Of a stretch of 64,000 bases of DNA, positions 7,475 to 17,342 are shown one piece after another. Source of the stretch: Parvibaculum sp039973015. GTDB lineage: Bacteria; Pseudomonadota; Alphaproteobacteria; Parvibaculales; Parvibaculaceae. The stretch lies in the NCBI RefSeq assembly GCF_039973015.1, contig NZ_JBDWLT010000012.1, positions 248,001 through 312,000 on the forward strand, written 5' to 3'. The translations under genes and the position numbers were made by a program. Position 1 is the first letter of the stretch; each line of letters starts with the position of its first letter. The notes beneath the pieces are model-generated. The model was not told the DNA's origin. It saw nothing but the letters and a program-made list of their open reading frames with translations, and did not search any database.

Positions 7475-9070
7475 ATGCAGGGGGAAAAACGGATCGCTGC
7501 GCTTTGGCTGCCTTTCTGGCCCATTGAGCGGCTTTATCGCGATCTCGGGCGGCGCCATCCCGAATTGCTCGAAAGGCCACGTGCGCTTGCAAGGGCGGGG
7601 GCGGGCGGGTTGCGAATTATGGCCTGCGACAACCGTGCAAAAGCGTCGGGGGTTGAGCAGGGGCAGCCGCTGCCCGATGCCAGGGCGCTTTGTCCTTCGC
7701 TGGAAGTGCATCCGGCCGACAGTAAGGGAGACCGCGAAGCGCTCCAGCGGATTGCTCGCTGGTGCATTCGTTATACGCCTTGGACGGCGGCGGATCCTGT
7801 GGGCCGGGATGGAGAACCGGATGGAATTTTTCTCGACATAACAGGCTGTGCACATCTTTTCGGCGGAGAAGATGCGCTGCTCCGGGAGGTGCGGTCCCGC
7901 TTTGAAGGATTGGCGCTGACCATTCGTTGTGCCATTGCCTCGACGCCGGGAGCAGCTTGGGCTGTCGTAAGGTATGGCCCTCATGCGTTCTCCATCATAG
8001 CCCCGGGTGGGGAAGCGGATGCATTGCGCGATCTGCCTGTAGCGGCGCTTCGGCTCGACAAGCCCACGACAAGCGGGCTTATGCGTCTCGGGCTCAAACA
8101 GGCAGGCGACCTTTACGGCAAACCGCGGGCACCGATTGCTGCCAGGTTCGGTGCCGATGTCTCGCGGCGCCTTGATGAAGCGCTTGGTTTCGAACGCGAA
8201 CCGATTTCGCCTGACCGGCCTGACGTGCTTTACCGGGCCAGCCTCTCTTTTCCTGAAGAGCTTACACAGATTGCTCATATCGAGGAGGCGGTGCTTCGGG
8301 TTGCAGACGGTCTCTGCAAGGTGCTGCTGCGTGAACAACAGGGCGCAAGGCGGCTTGAGCTTCTTCTCTTCCGCGTCGATGGCGAGGTGACACAGTTTCA
8401 GGCTGGCACGGGAAGGCCTTCCCATGAGGCTGCTCATCTCGCGCGGCTTTTTCGCGAGAAGCTGGCGCAGGCGGGTGACGATTTCGACGCAGGCTGCGGT
8501 ATAGAGGCAATCGCGCTTATCTGTGTCGTCGTCGAACCTCTATCCCCCATGCAGGGTGGCTTTAACGAAAATGAAGCGCACCTTCATGATCTGGAGCGCT
8601 TTCTGGACCGGGTGAGTAACAGGCTGGGCCGAGAGCGTATTCTGCGACTGGAACCGCGATCGAGTCATGTCCCCGAGGGGGCCGTTGCCGATGTTCCGGC
8701 GCTCAATGGCATTACGCCAGCCATGCGGGGCTGGCAGATGCACACACAGGAGCATCGCGCCTCCATGATGGGCGGCACCATGCTACGTCCCTTGCGGCTT
8801 TTGCGTATGCCTGAGCCGGTCGATGTCGTTGCCGAAGTGCCGGAAGGGCCGCCGCGTATTTTCCGCTGGCGACGGATCGCTCATCGGGTTGTCCGCACTG
8901 AGGGGCCGGAGCGCATTGCGCCTGAGTGGTGGCGAGGAAACAAGCAACAAACGAGGGACTATTATCGCGTAGAAGATAGTGAGGGGCGCCGTTTCTGGCT
9001 TTTTCGCGATGGCCTTTATTTCCGCGACAACGAAGCCCCACGCTGGTTCATGCATGGGGTGTTCGAATGA
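7475..9070 (+). CDS. imuB: ImuB, Y-family-like mutasome hub protein
   Basis: A 531-residue relative of Y-family DNA polymerases that lacks the catalytic acids. The segment where DinB/UmuC have DxD reads LWLPFWPIERL. Other family blocks are GLRIMACDNRAKASGVEQGQPLPDARALCPSL, GIFLDITGCAHLFGGE and GLKQAGDLYGKPRAPIAARFG. ImuB is inactive as a polymerase and links the beta clamp, ImuA and DnaE2. The ATG at 7475 is used because the earlier ATG at 7445 overlaps the LexA box. Its stop overlaps the dnaE2 start, so the two are translationally coupled. Confidence 0.94.
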   Translation: MQGEKRIAALWLPFWPIERLYRDLGRRHPELLERPRALARAGAGGLRIMACDNRAKASGVEQGQPLPDARALCPSLEVHPADSKGDREALQRIARWCIRYTPWTAADPVGRDGEPDGIFLDITGCAHLFGGEDALLREVRSRFEGLALTIRCAIASTPGAAWAVVRYGPHAFSIIAPGGEADALRDLPVAALRLDKPTTSGLMRLGLKQAGDLYGKPRAPIAARFGADVSRRLDEALGFEREPISPDRPDVLYRASLSFPEELTQIAHIEEAVLRVADGLCKVLLREQQGARRLELLLFRVDGEVTQFQAGTGRPSHEAAHLARLFREKLAQAGDDFDAGCGIEAIALICVVVEPLSPMQGGFNENEAHLHDLERFLDRVSNRLGRERILRLEPRSSHVPEGAVADVPALNGITPAMRGWQMHTQEHRASMMGGTMLRPLRLLRMPEPVDVVAEVPEGPPRIFRWRRIAHRVVRTEGPERIAPEWWRGNKQQTRDYYRVEDSEGRRFWLFRDGLYFRDNEAPRWFMHGVFE

Positions 9071-12000
9071 ATGCCGATTTTGCGGAGCTTGCGATAGCGA
9101 CAAATTTCAGCTTTCTGCGCGGTGCGTCCCATGCAGAAGAGCTGGTGATGGCGGCAGAGGCACTCGGTCTCTCCGCTATCGGTGTGGCCGACCGCAACAC
9201 GCTGGCTGGTGTCGTGCGTGCTCACGCGGCGGCGAAGAAAGCAGGGATCAGGCTTCTCGTTGGCTCAAGGCTCGTCTTGCAGGATGGGGTCGAGGTCATT
9301 GCCTATCCGCAAGATCGCGAAGCCTATGGACGATTGACGAAGCTTCTCACGCTGGGTAATCGCCGCGCCCGGAAAGGGGAATGTCATCTTGGGTTGAGCG
9401 ATGTTCTTGCGCACGGTGACGGGCATTGCTTCATTGTCATGCCACCTGCCGTGCCAGATACAAACCTTACAAGCACTCTCGGAACTCTCGCAGAATCTTT
9501 CCCCGGTTCTGTATGGATAGGTTTCTCGCCCTTATACCGCAGTGACGACCGGCGTCGTCATGCTGTGCTTTTACGTTTGTCGCGAGAGATGAGAATACCG
9601 CTCGTCGCTACGAACGATGTTTTCTACCACGTGCCTGGCCGGAAACCTCTTTACGATGTCGTCGCTTGCATTCGCGAACACTGTACGCTGAAGGAAGCCG
9701 GGTTTCGGCTCTCGGCCAATGCGGAACGGCATGTGAAGAGCGGCGCGGAGATGTCGCGACTTTTTGCAGATTGGCCTGAAACGCTTGCCGCCACGCAAGA
9801 AATCGTACGCCGTTGCTCGTTTTCCCTAGATGAACTTCGCTACGAATATCCATCCGACAGTTTTTCGGAGAACGAGACTCCGCAGGAATTGTTAACGCGG
9901 CTGACACGGGAAGGGGCGGAGAAGCATTTTCCCGCAGGGGTGAATGAGAAACTGCAGCAGACCATCGAGCATGAACTCGCGCTTGTCGGTGAGATGGGCT
10001 ATGCGCCTTACTTTCTTACCGTTCATGACATTGTCCGTTTTGCGCGGGAGAAGAAAATTTTGTGCCAAGGTCGGGGCTCTGCGGCCAACTCCACGGTCTG
10101 TTTTTGTCTTGGAATAACGTCGGTCAATCCTTCGGAAATCGACCTTCTGTTCGAACGGTTCGTTTCGCGCGATCGGAATGAACCGCCGGATATCGACGTC
10201 GACTTTGAACATGAACGCCGCGAAGAAGTCATCCAGTACATCTATGAAAAATACGGACGGCACCGTGCGGGTATTGCTGCGACGGTGATCAGTTACCGCT
10301 CCCGCAGCGCTATTCGGGATGTTGGTAAGGTGTTTGGTCTCTCGGAGGACGCCGTTGCGGCCCTGTCCCGTTCGACGTGGGGTTGGTCCAGCACGGGTAT
10401 TTCGGCGGACAATGCAGAAGAAATCGGGCTCGATCCACAGAATCTGCAGCTCCGTCTCGCTCTCAAGCTTGCGAGCGAGCTCATCGGATTTCCCCGCCAC
10501 CTGTCGCAACATGTCGGTGGTTTCGTTATTACGCAGGGGGCACTCGAAGAGGTCGTGCCGATACAGAATGCGGCGATGGACGAGCGGACCTTCGTTGAAT
10601 GGGACAAGGACGATCTGGATACGCTTGGTATTCTGAAAATCGATGTGCTGGCTCTCGGCATGCTGACCTGCATCCGCAGAGCTTTTGACCTCCTCGACAA
10701 ACACTACGGCCACCACATGACGTTGGCGGATGTCCCGCATGGCGACGAAAAGGTCTACGACATGCTTTGCGAAGCGGATGCGGTCGGCGTCTTTCAAGTT
10801 GAGAGCCGGGCGCAGATGTCCATGTTACCGCGTCTTAAACCACGTAGCTTCTATGACCTTGTGGTTGAGGTCGCGATTGTGCGACCAGGACCGATACAGG
10901 GGGATATGGTGCATCCCTATCTGCGGCGGCGGAATGGAGAAGAACACGTCGAATATCCAAAGGAGGAGCTTCGCGAAGTTCTCTGGAAAACTTATGGCGT
11001 ACCTCTTTTTCAGGAACAAGCCATGAGAATCGCCATCGTTGCGGCCGGGTTCACTCCGGGAGAGTCCGACCAGCTCAGGCGCGCCATGGCTACTTTTCGC
11101 AAGTCAGGCACCATTGGTGTGTATCGCGAGAAATTCATAAGCGGCATGGTCGAAAACGGGTATGAGGCCGATTTCGCGGCGCGCTGTTTCAAGCAGATCG
11201 AGGGCTTCGCCGATTACGGATTTCCTGAAAGTCATGCGGCAGCCTTTGCGCTGCTTGCTTATGTGTCTGCCTGGCTTAAGTGCCATTATCCGGATGTCTT
11301 CTGCGCAGCGATCCTCAATTCGCAACCAATGGGCTTCTACGCGCCGGCGCAGCTTGTACGAGATGCGCGCGAACATGGCGTGGAAGTGCGGCCCGTCGAT
11401 GTGAACCACAGCGATTGGGACTGTACGCTGGAAAAGACGGAGACGGGTGCATGTGCGGTCAGGCTCGGTATGAGGCAGGTGAAAGGTGTGCAAGCAGAGA
11501 CGGCACGCATTGTCGAGGGCGCGCGCAGGGATGGTTTCGATTCCGTTCGGCATTTCTGGTTAAGAACGGGACTTTATCCCCGCATCATTGAACGACTTGC
11601 CGATGCAGATGCATTTCGTTCCATAGGGTTCGATCGCCGCGAGGCGCTTTGGGCTGTGCGTGGTCTCGGAGGATATGCAGGTGGACAGAAAGGCAGAGCG
11701 CCTGCGGCCCTGCCGCTTTTTGCGGCGATAGGGGAAGAGGGATTGCAACAGGAGGAAGAAGTGTCTTTACCTGCCATGCCGCCCGGTGAGCATGTCGTGT
11801 TCGACTATGCAACGCTTCGGCTGTCTCTCAAGGCACATCCCGTTTCTTTTCTTCGTAACCGCTTTGCTGCAAATGGTGTGGTACCTAATGCGCAACTAAA
11901 GGAAGTTGAGGCCGGCAAACGGGTAGCGCTTGCAGGACTTGTCCTGGTACGGCAGAGGCCCGGAACGGCAAGTGGTGTAATCTTCGCAACACTCGAAGAT

Positions 12001-12312
12001 GAAACTGGTATTGCCAACGTCATCATCTGGCCGAAGCTTTATGAGAAGCGCCGCCGGATTGTTCTTACCTCAAGGCTTCTCTTCGTGCGCGGCCGTGTTC
12101 AGAAAGAAGGCATCGTGATTCATGTCGTGGCGGATGATCTGGAGGACTGGACCAGCGAACTCGGCCTTCTATCCTCGGAAGATATCAGCGAAACCGTGGG
12201 TACGTATGCCAAGGACATGAAACACGCGGGTCGCGATACCACGCACAACCAGGAAGAGCAGAGACGCCTGCGAGCCGCTCGTTTTGTTCCTCGAAGCCGT
12301 GACTTTCACTGA
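9067..12312 (+). CDS. dnaE2: Error-prone DNA polymerase DnaE2 (ImuC)
   Basis: A 1081-residue C-family polymerase for SOS translesion synthesis. It has an N-terminal PHP domain (FAELAIATNFSFLRGASHAEE), the polymerase active-site acids in PPDIDVDFEHERREEV (near residue 375), the finger segment RGSAANSTVCFCLGIT, the QAMRIAIVAAGFTPGESDQLRRAMA block, a helix-hairpin-helix region, and a C-terminal OB fold (VALAGLVLVRQRPGTASGVIFATLEDETG). Length and domain order are normal. Four bases overlap imuB, and the 3' end overlaps the convergent gene at 12306 by 7 bp. Confidence 0.96.
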   Translation: MNADFAELAIATNFSFLRGASHAEELVMAAEALGLSAIGVADRNTLAGVVRAHAAAKKAGIRLLVGSRLVLQDGVEVIAYPQDREAYGRLTKLLTLGNRRARKGECHLGLSDVLAHGDGHCFIVMPPAVPDTNLTSTLGTLAESFPGSVWIGFSPLYRSDDRRRHAVLLRLSREMRIPLVATNDVFYHVPGRKPLYDVVACIREHCTLKEAGFRLSANAERHVKSGAEMSRLFADWPETLAATQEIVRRCSFSLDELRYEYPSDSFSENETPQELLTRLTREGAEKHFPAGVNEKLQQTIEHELALVGEMGYAPYFLTVHDIVRFAREKKILCQGRGSAANSTVCFCLGITSVNPSEIDLLFERFVSRDRNEPPDIDVDFEHERREEVIQYIYEKYGRHRAGIAATVISYRSRSAIRDVGKVFGLSEDAVAALSRSTWGWSSTGISADNAEEIGLDPQNLQLRLALKLASELIGFPRHLSQHVGGFVITQGALEEVVPIQNAAMDERTFVEWDKDDLDTLGILKIDVLALGMLTCIRRAFDLLDKHYGHHMTLADVPHGDEKVYDMLCEADAVGVFQVESRAQMSMLPRLKPRSFYDLVVEVAIVRPGPIQGDMVHPYLRRRNGEEHVEYPKEELREVLWKTYGVPLFQEQAMRIAIVAAGFTPGESDQLRRAMATFRKSGTIGVYREKFISGMVENGYEADFAARCFKQIEGFADYGFPESHAAAFALLAYVSAWLKCHYPDVFCAAILNSQPMGFYAPAQLVRDAREHGVEVRPVDVNHSDWDCTLEKTETGACAVRLGMRQVKGVQAETARIVEGARRDGFDSVRHFWLRTGLYPRIIERLADADAFRSIGFDRREALWAVRGLGGYAGGQKGRAPAALPLFAAIGEEGLQQEEEVSLPAMPPGEHVVFDYATLRLSLKAHPVSFLRNRFAANGVVPNAQLKEVEAGKRVALAGLVLVRQRPGTASGVIFATLEDETGIANVIIWPKLYEKRRRIVLTSRLLFVRGRVQKEGIVIHVVADDLEDWTSELGLLSSEDISETVGTYAKDMKHAGRDTTHNQEEQRRLRAARFVPRSRDFH

Positions 12313-12722
12313 TGCGCCACAGGCGGGGATATCACTTTTCTGCGGAGGACTGAAAACTGTGCCGCGCTGCCCCCGATTTCCGTCAAAACGAAGAGCCAGA
12401 GCACGGGTGTAGCACCTTGTGCAATGGCAGAGACGATCAGGGCGGCGACCGCCAGGCGGGCAACGGCATCCATGCGAGCGAGATAGAGCGAGACCATGTG
12501 CAGGCGCGCGAGCGCCCAGATGACACCAAGCACCCCCATAATGTGCACGAACATCATGGCCAAAGGACCGATATCGAACTGTCCGGAGGGGGTGTAAAAC
12601 CCCAACCAGCGGTCGAGCTCAGAAATTATCAAGATCATTATTTCTGCGATGAAGGGCAATGCAAAGGGCAGGGTAACGGTCATGTCCAGCAAGGCGACGC
12701 CTCGAATCACTTTCTTTTGCAT
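12306..12722 (-). CDS. Hypothetical four-helix membrane protein
   Basis: A 138-residue protein with about four hydrophobic segments (near residues 10-35, 55-75, 85-110 and 115-130) and few charged residues between them. I do not recognise a family. The start at 12722 is preferred over 12740 because AGGGAGG sits four bases before it. Its end overlaps the dnaE2 3' end tail to tail. Low similarity to anything I can name makes function open. Confidence 0.6.
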   Translation of the reverse strand: MQKKVIRGVALLDMTVTLPFALPFIAEIMILIISELDRWLGFYTPSGQFDIGPLAMMFVHIMGVLGVIWALARLHMVSLYLARMDAVARLAVAALIVSAIAQGATPVLWLFVLTEIGGSAAQFSVLRRKVISPPVAHQ

Positions 12723-12842
12723 ACTTCCTCCCTGAGTCATGTGGATTTCCGCCTCTCTTTTTATCCCCGGGTGACGGTGAGCACCTATCTTCTGTTATAA
12801 GCAAGATTGCCTGGATAGCCGAGGCATGCGCGGAGACCTGAT

Positions 12843-13880
12843 TTGCAAAGACAGAAAATCTGGGCAGGTGGTGCAGCCCTCGCAACGATTGGCGCCCTTA
12901 TCCTTATATATTTTTCCTATTTTCGTCCGCCTGAAGTCATCACAACGATGCCTTATCGGGGCAAGGCGGTGGAGGCTGTCTATGCTACGGGAACGGTGGA
13001 GCCTGTTCGCTACGCCCGTGTGGGGACGAAGATCGCCGGCTCCATTACCGAGGTTCTGAAGCATGAAGGCGACAGCGTAAAACAGGGCGATATACTTGCC
13101 GTCATCGAAGCGAGCGAGGACATCACGCGTGTCCAGGAACTTGCGGCCCGGTTGAAACTTGCAGAGGCTGAATTCGACCGTGCCGCGCGCCTTCGCCGAA
13201 CGGGCAACGCCAGCCAAGCCGCACTGGATCAGGCGGAGAGCGCTCAATCGGCAGCGCGCGCGGCCTATCGCGGTGCGAAGGCGCGGCTCGACGATCATTT
13301 CATCACGGCGCCCGTCTCCGGGGAGCTTCTGCGCTCGGAGAACCAGGTCAAGGTTGGCGACATGGTGCAGCCTGGCCAGATCATCTTCATGGTAGGCGAC
13401 CCATCGGCGCTGCAGATCGACGGCGAGGTCGATGAAGAGGACATCGTCAAGGTCAAACCAGGGCAGGATGCTCTGATCCGCGCCGATGCTTTTCCAGGGC
13501 AAGTGCTGAAGGCCCATGTGGCGCGGATCACGCCTTATGGGGACCCCATCGCCAGAACGTACCGCGTCTACCTCACACTGCCGGAAGACACGCCTCTCAT
13601 TTCCGGTATGACGACGGAAATCAACATCGTTGTTCGCCGGGAAGACAATGCTTTGCTGATCCCGGTTTCCGCGTTGTCGGGAGCGTCGCTCTGGATCGTC
13701 GAAGATGGAAAAGCGCGCCTAGCGGACGCAGAACTGGGTTCGATTGGCGAAGAAAATGCTGAGGTTTTGTCCGGGCTGCCGGAAAATGCGGTGGTTATCG
13801 TTTCTCCGCCTTCCGGACTGATCGCGGGAGACAAGGTTCGCCCGCGGAGCATGCCTCGCAATGCAGAACTGCGAGACTAA
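12843..13880 (+). CDS. HlyD-family periplasmic adaptor (membrane fusion) protein
   Basis: A 345-residue membrane fusion protein. It has one N-terminal anchor (residues 6-26), a biotinyl-lipoyl-like domain split around a coiled coil (VGTKIAGSITEVLKHEGDSVKQGDIL and HFITAPVSGELLRS), an alpha-helical hairpin rich in Ala/Glu (about residues 95-145), and a beta-barrel region ending VLIPVSAL-like (ALLIPVSALSG). The start is TTG at 12843 after GGAG. Next come a permease and an ATPase, so it links a MacB/LolCD-like ABC transporter to the outer membrane or periplasm. The cargo is unknown. Confidence 0.9.
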   Translation: MQRQKIWAGGAALATIGALILIYFSYFRPPEVITTMPYRGKAVEAVYATGTVEPVRYARVGTKIAGSITEVLKHEGDSVKQGDILAVIEASEDITRVQELAARLKLAEAEFDRAARLRRTGNASQAALDQAESAQSAARAAYRGAKARLDDHFITAPVSGELLRSENQVKVGDMVQPGQIIFMVGDPSALQIDGEVDEEDIVKVKPGQDALIRADAFPGQVLKAHVARITPYGDPIARTYRVYLTLPEDTPLISGMTTEINIVVRREDNALLIPVSALSGASLWIVEDGKARLADAELGSIGEENAEVLSGLPENAVVIVSPPSGLIAGDKVRPRSMPRNAELRD

Positions 13881-13882
13881 CC

Positions 13883-15133
13883 ATGTTCTGGCGGGTCGCC
13901 TTCAGCATCGCGGCAGCGCAACTCACCTACCGGCGCCGACAGACCGTCGTCTCGATGCTTGGCGTCGCGCTGGGTGTTGGATTTTTCATCGCCGCCTCTG
14001 CCGTCATGTCCGGTTCGGAAAAGGATCTTGTGCGACAGCTTGTGGAGAACGCACCGCATATCACGATAAAAGATGAATTCCGAACTGCCGCCAAGCAACC
14101 CGTTTACATCGCTTACCCCGATGCGGCGGTGAGTCTCGAGAACACCAAGCCTCGTGAATATCTGCGCGGCATCAAGAATTACGGTGCAATTGTCGATGAA
14201 CTGTCCAAGCGACCGGGAGTTGTCGCGGAGGCGGCCCTGACGGGCCAGGCCATCATTCGCTATGCCAGTAAAGACGTTGGCGCTTCCATTGCAGGCATCG
14301 ACCCTGAAAAGGAGCGGCTGCTCACGACCGTCGAAGAAGACATGCGTGAGGGCAGCTTGATAAGGCTTAAAACCTCGTCACAAGGCATCGTGATCGGACA
14401 AGGCATGTCCGATCGACTGGGACTGAGGATGGACGATCTCGCCACGGTGGTCTCTCCGACCGGGCTGGTAAGGCGGATGAAGGTTGTCGGTATCTTTCGT
14501 ACCGGCAATCTGTTGCTCGACGAGGGGCAGGTTTACATGCTCATCAAGGATGCGCAGGTGCTGCTCGAAAAACCCTTCATTGCAAACCGTATCCGCATCA
14601 AGGTGGGCGACCCTGACGAGGCAGAAGACGTGGCGGCGCGGATCGAAAGCCGGTGGGAATATCGCTCGGAATCCTGGCAAGAAGTGAACCGCGATTTTCT
14701 GGGTCTTTTCGTGATCCGGAACATCATTACCTATTCGATTGTCGGGGCCATCATGGTTGTCGCATCCTTTGGTATCTTCAACATCATCTCAACCATCGTG
14801 ATGGAGAAACGGCGGGATATCGCGATCCTGATGTCGATGGGGTTTCGCGCTTTCGACGTTCAGGTGATCTTCCTGGTTCAGGGAATCGTGGTCGGCCTTC
14901 TCGGCATGGCGATGGGATGGTGCATTGGCTACATCCTTCTCGAAATGCTTGCGTCGGTGCAGATCACCATTCCCGGCATGACGGAAAAGCAGGGCATCGC
15001 ACTCGAGCGCGGTATTTTCCAGTACGGTATGGGAGGGCTTTTCGCAGTTCTCTCCGCTGTCGGCGCGGCGTGGTATCCCGCGAGAAAGGCGTCCCAAGTG
15101 CGGCCCGTGGACATCATCCGGGGGGCGGCATGA
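13883..15133 (+). CDS. ABC transporter permease, FtsX/MacB type
   Basis: A 416-residue FtsX-like permease. It has one N-terminal membrane helix (about residues 25-45), a long periplasmic MacB-PCD-type domain (about residues 50-280), and three C-terminal helices (around NIITYSIVGAIMVVASFGIFNIIS, VIFLVQGIVVGLLGMAMGW and FAVLSAVGAAWYPARKASQVRPVDIIR). The ending PARKAS..RPVDIIR is characteristic of the family. It starts 2 bp after the adaptor gene and overlaps the ATPase gene by 4 bp, giving a tight three-gene exporter operon. Confidence 0.92.
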   Translation: MFWRVAFSIAAAQLTYRRRQTVVSMLGVALGVGFFIAASAVMSGSEKDLVRQLVENAPHITIKDEFRTAAKQPVYIAYPDAAVSLENTKPREYLRGIKNYGAIVDELSKRPGVVAEAALTGQAIIRYASKDVGASIAGIDPEKERLLTTVEEDMREGSLIRLKTSSQGIVIGQGMSDRLGLRMDDLATVVSPTGLVRRMKVVGIFRTGNLLLDEGQVYMLIKDAQVLLEKPFIANRIRIKVGDPDEAEDVAARIESRWEYRSESWQEVNRDFLGLFVIRNIITYSIVGAIMVVASFGIFNIISTIVMEKRRDIAILMSMGFRAFDVQVIFLVQGIVVGLLGMAMGWCIGYILLEMLASVQITIPGMTEKQGIALERGIFQYGMGGLFAVLSAVGAAWYPARKASQVRPVDIIRGAA

Positions 15134-15825
15134 GCGGCGGTGAAGCGCTCATCGAAGCACGCGGCGTAACGCGTGTTCTGCAGGAAGCCGTTCCTGTGAC
15201 GCTGGTCCGGGATGTCGACATCACGGTGGGGAAGGGGGAATTCGTCAGTGTGACAGGGCCTTCGGGTTCAGGGAAATCCTCGCTTCTCTACTTGCTGGGT
15301 CTTCTCGATGTGCCGACGGAAGGACGCGTTTTCATCGACGGGGAAGACACGACTGGATTTAGTGCCGACCGGCTGGCGGCGATCCGGCTTCGCAAGATCG
15401 GTTTCGTTTTCCAGTTCCATTTCCTGCTTCCCGAGTTCTCCGTTCTGCGCAACGTGATGTTGCCAATGCAGCGGCTCAACAGGGCAGGCGACAAGGAAAT
15501 AGCGGAACGCAGCCATCAATTGCTTGAAGAGCTGGAGATCGCGGACCAGGCGAAGAAACGGCCGGATCAGCTTTCAGGCGGACAGCGCCAGCGCGTTGCC
15601 ATTGCCCGGGCACTGGCCAACGATCCGGCACTTATCCTCGCCGATGAGCCAACGGGGAATCTCGACAGCAAGAACAGCCAGATCGTGCAGGAGATCTTCG
15701 CGAAGCTGGTGCGCGATGAGGGACGGACCGTGATTGCGGTGACCCACGAACCGGGCTTTGCCGAAGCGACGGAACGCAACATTCATCTTGTGGACGGCCG
15801 GATCGACCGGGATATAACGCGCTAG
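15130..15825 (+). CDS. ABC transporter ATP-binding protein, LolD/MacB type
   Basis: A 231-residue ATPase subunit with Walker A GPSGSGKSS, Q-loop FQFHFLLPEFSVLRNV, signature LSGGQRQR, Walker B LILADEPTGNLDS and H-loop VTHEP. The PEFSVLRNVMLP and GNLDSKNS stretches place it in the MacB/LolD subfamily that drives FtsX-type permeases by mechanotransmission. It overlaps the permease gene (ATGA). Its stop overlaps by 4 bp with the convergent VWA gene. Confidence 0.95.
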   Translation: MSGGEALIEARGVTRVLQEAVPVTLVRDVDITVGKGEFVSVTGPSGSGKSSLLYLLGLLDVPTEGRVFIDGEDTTGFSADRLAAIRLRKIGFVFQFHFLLPEFSVLRNVMLPMQRLNRAGDKEIAERSHQLLEELEIADQAKKRPDQLSGGQRQRVAIARALANDPALILADEPTGNLDSKNSQIVQEIFAKLVRDEGRTVIAVTHEPGFAEATERNIHLVDGRIDRDITR

Positions 15826-16997
15826 CGTGACAGTTCCCGCATCGCGTGGTCGAGCCCTTCGAGCGTCAGCGGGAACATGTTCTCTCCCATGATCTGCTTG
15901 ATGATCTGAAGAGAGGGGGTGTATTCCCAGTGCCGTTCAGGGATCGGGTTGATCCAGATGCAGCTCTCATAGATCTGCCGGACGCGTTCGAGCCAGATGC
16001 CGCCGGGCTCCTCGTTCCAATGTTCGACAGAGCCGCCCGCATAAGTGATCTCGTAGGGCGACATGGTGGCATCGCCGACGAAAATCACTTTGTAATCAGA
16101 CGGATACTTGTGGAGCACATCCCAGGTGCTGAGTTTTTCCGTGTGGCGGCGGCGGTTATCCTTCCAGACGCCTTCATAAAGGCAGTTGTGGAAGTAGAAA
16201 TATTCGAGGTTCTTGAACTCGGTGCGCGCGGCGGAAAAAAGCTCCTCGCAGAGCTTGATATGGCTATCCATCGAGCCGCCAATATCGAAGAAAATCAATA
16301 CGTTGATCTTGTTCCGGCGCTCCGGGACCATCTTGATGTCGAGATAGCCCTGGTGGGCCGTCGACTTGATGGTGCCATCGAGATCGAGCTCCGTCGGTGC
16401 GCCTTCGCGCGCGAAACGGCGCAGGCGGCGAAGCGCGACCTTGATGTTGCGGGTGCCGAGCTCGATCTGGTCGTCGAGGTTCTTGTATTCGCGTTTGTCC
16501 CAGACCTTCACGGCCTTGCCGTGGCGGCCTTCCTTCTGGCCGATGCGGACGCCTTCGGGGTTGTAACCATTTGCACCGAAAGGAGAAGTTCCGCCCGTGC
16601 CGATCCACTTGTTACCGCCCTCGTGGCGTTCCTTCTGTTCCTCGAGGCGCTTTTGCAGCTCCTCCATGATCTTTTCCCAACCGCCGAGGGCCTCGATTTC
16701 AGCTTTCTCTTCCTCGGTCAGGAACTTCTCGGTGAGTGCGCGGAGCCATTCTTCAGGGATCTGGGCGATGTCGCCTTCGCCCATCTGTTCCAAGCCCTTG
16801 AAAACATGAGAAAAAACGATGTCGAACTTGTCGAGGTTGCGCTCGTCCTTCACCAGCGAGGCCCGGGAGAGGTAGTAGAAATCTTCGACCTTGCGGTCGA
16901 TGACGTCCGCGTCCAAGGCTTCCAGCAGCGTGAGGTATTCACGTAAGCTTACGGGAACATTGGCTTTTTTCAGTTCATGGAAGAAATGGACGAACAT
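15822..16997 (-). CDS. VWA-domain protein (CoxE-like), MoxR partner
   Basis: A 391-residue protein. The N-terminal half (MFVHFFHELKKANVPVSLREYLTLL) is a helical CoxE/VWA-containing region. The C-terminal half has a von Willebrand A fold with a modified MIDAS motif (FFDIGGSMDSHI). VWA proteins of this kind work with MoxR AAA+ ATPases to mature or insert cofactors, and a moxR gene lies about 1.3 kb upstream on the same strand. The start at 16997 is chosen because the 68 residues upstream of it are low-complexity and unlike the family. The middle region is Glu/Lys/Gly-rich. Confidence 0.88.
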   Translation of the reverse strand: MFVHFFHELKKANVPVSLREYLTLLEALDADVIDRKVEDFYYLSRASLVKDERNLDKFDIVFSHVFKGLEQMGEGDIAQIPEEWLRALTEKFLTEEEKAEIEALGGWEKIMEELQKRLEEQKERHEGGNKWIGTGGTSPFGANGYNPEGVRIGQKEGRHGKAVKVWDKREYKNLDDQIELGTRNIKVALRRLRRFAREGAPTELDLDGTIKSTAHQGYLDIKMVPERRNKINVLIFFDIGGSMDSHIKLCEELFSAARTEFKNLEYFYFHNCLYEGVWKDNRRRHTEKLSTWDVLHKYPSDYKVIFVGDATMSPYEITYAGGSVEHWNEEPGGIWLERVRQIYESCIWINPIPERHWEYTPSLQIIKQIMGENMFPLTLEGLDHAMRELSR

Positions 16998-17342
16998 GGG
17001 CGTTCCCGGATTCTGAATGGCGTTTGGGCGCAGTCTAGGGCCTATGGCGCCCGGTTTGAAGGGGTGGAGATGTTCATTTCTGGACCGGGGATATCCAGAA
17101 TTTTCCTGTAGATGCCGGGACTTAGCGGGTTGCCGCAGGGGCGGGGGAGACGAGCATCGTGACGATGGGGGGAGGGGATTTCTTCGCTCCGGCCAAGCCA
17201 TTGATCCGGTTCAGGAAATCGGCGTCTGCGGGATAAGTGCACTCCCACTGTCACACGAACGTCATCATAACGTCATAAAGCGGTTTTGTATAATCTGTGT
17301 ACGGAATGAATGAGGTTGTCCCTGGCGGGGATTACCCCCACC

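Noticed and set aside
7418..8437. Minus-strand frame opposite imuB
   Set aside because: Antisense shadow with no family features and no ribosome site.
15846..16946. Plus-strand frame opposite the VWA gene
   Set aside because: Antisense shadow of a conserved CoxE-like/VWA protein.
17017..17313. 98-codon plus-strand frame in the gene-free stretch
   Set aside because: No ribosome site, odd composition and no family; it probably reflects lack of stops in GC-rich DNA.
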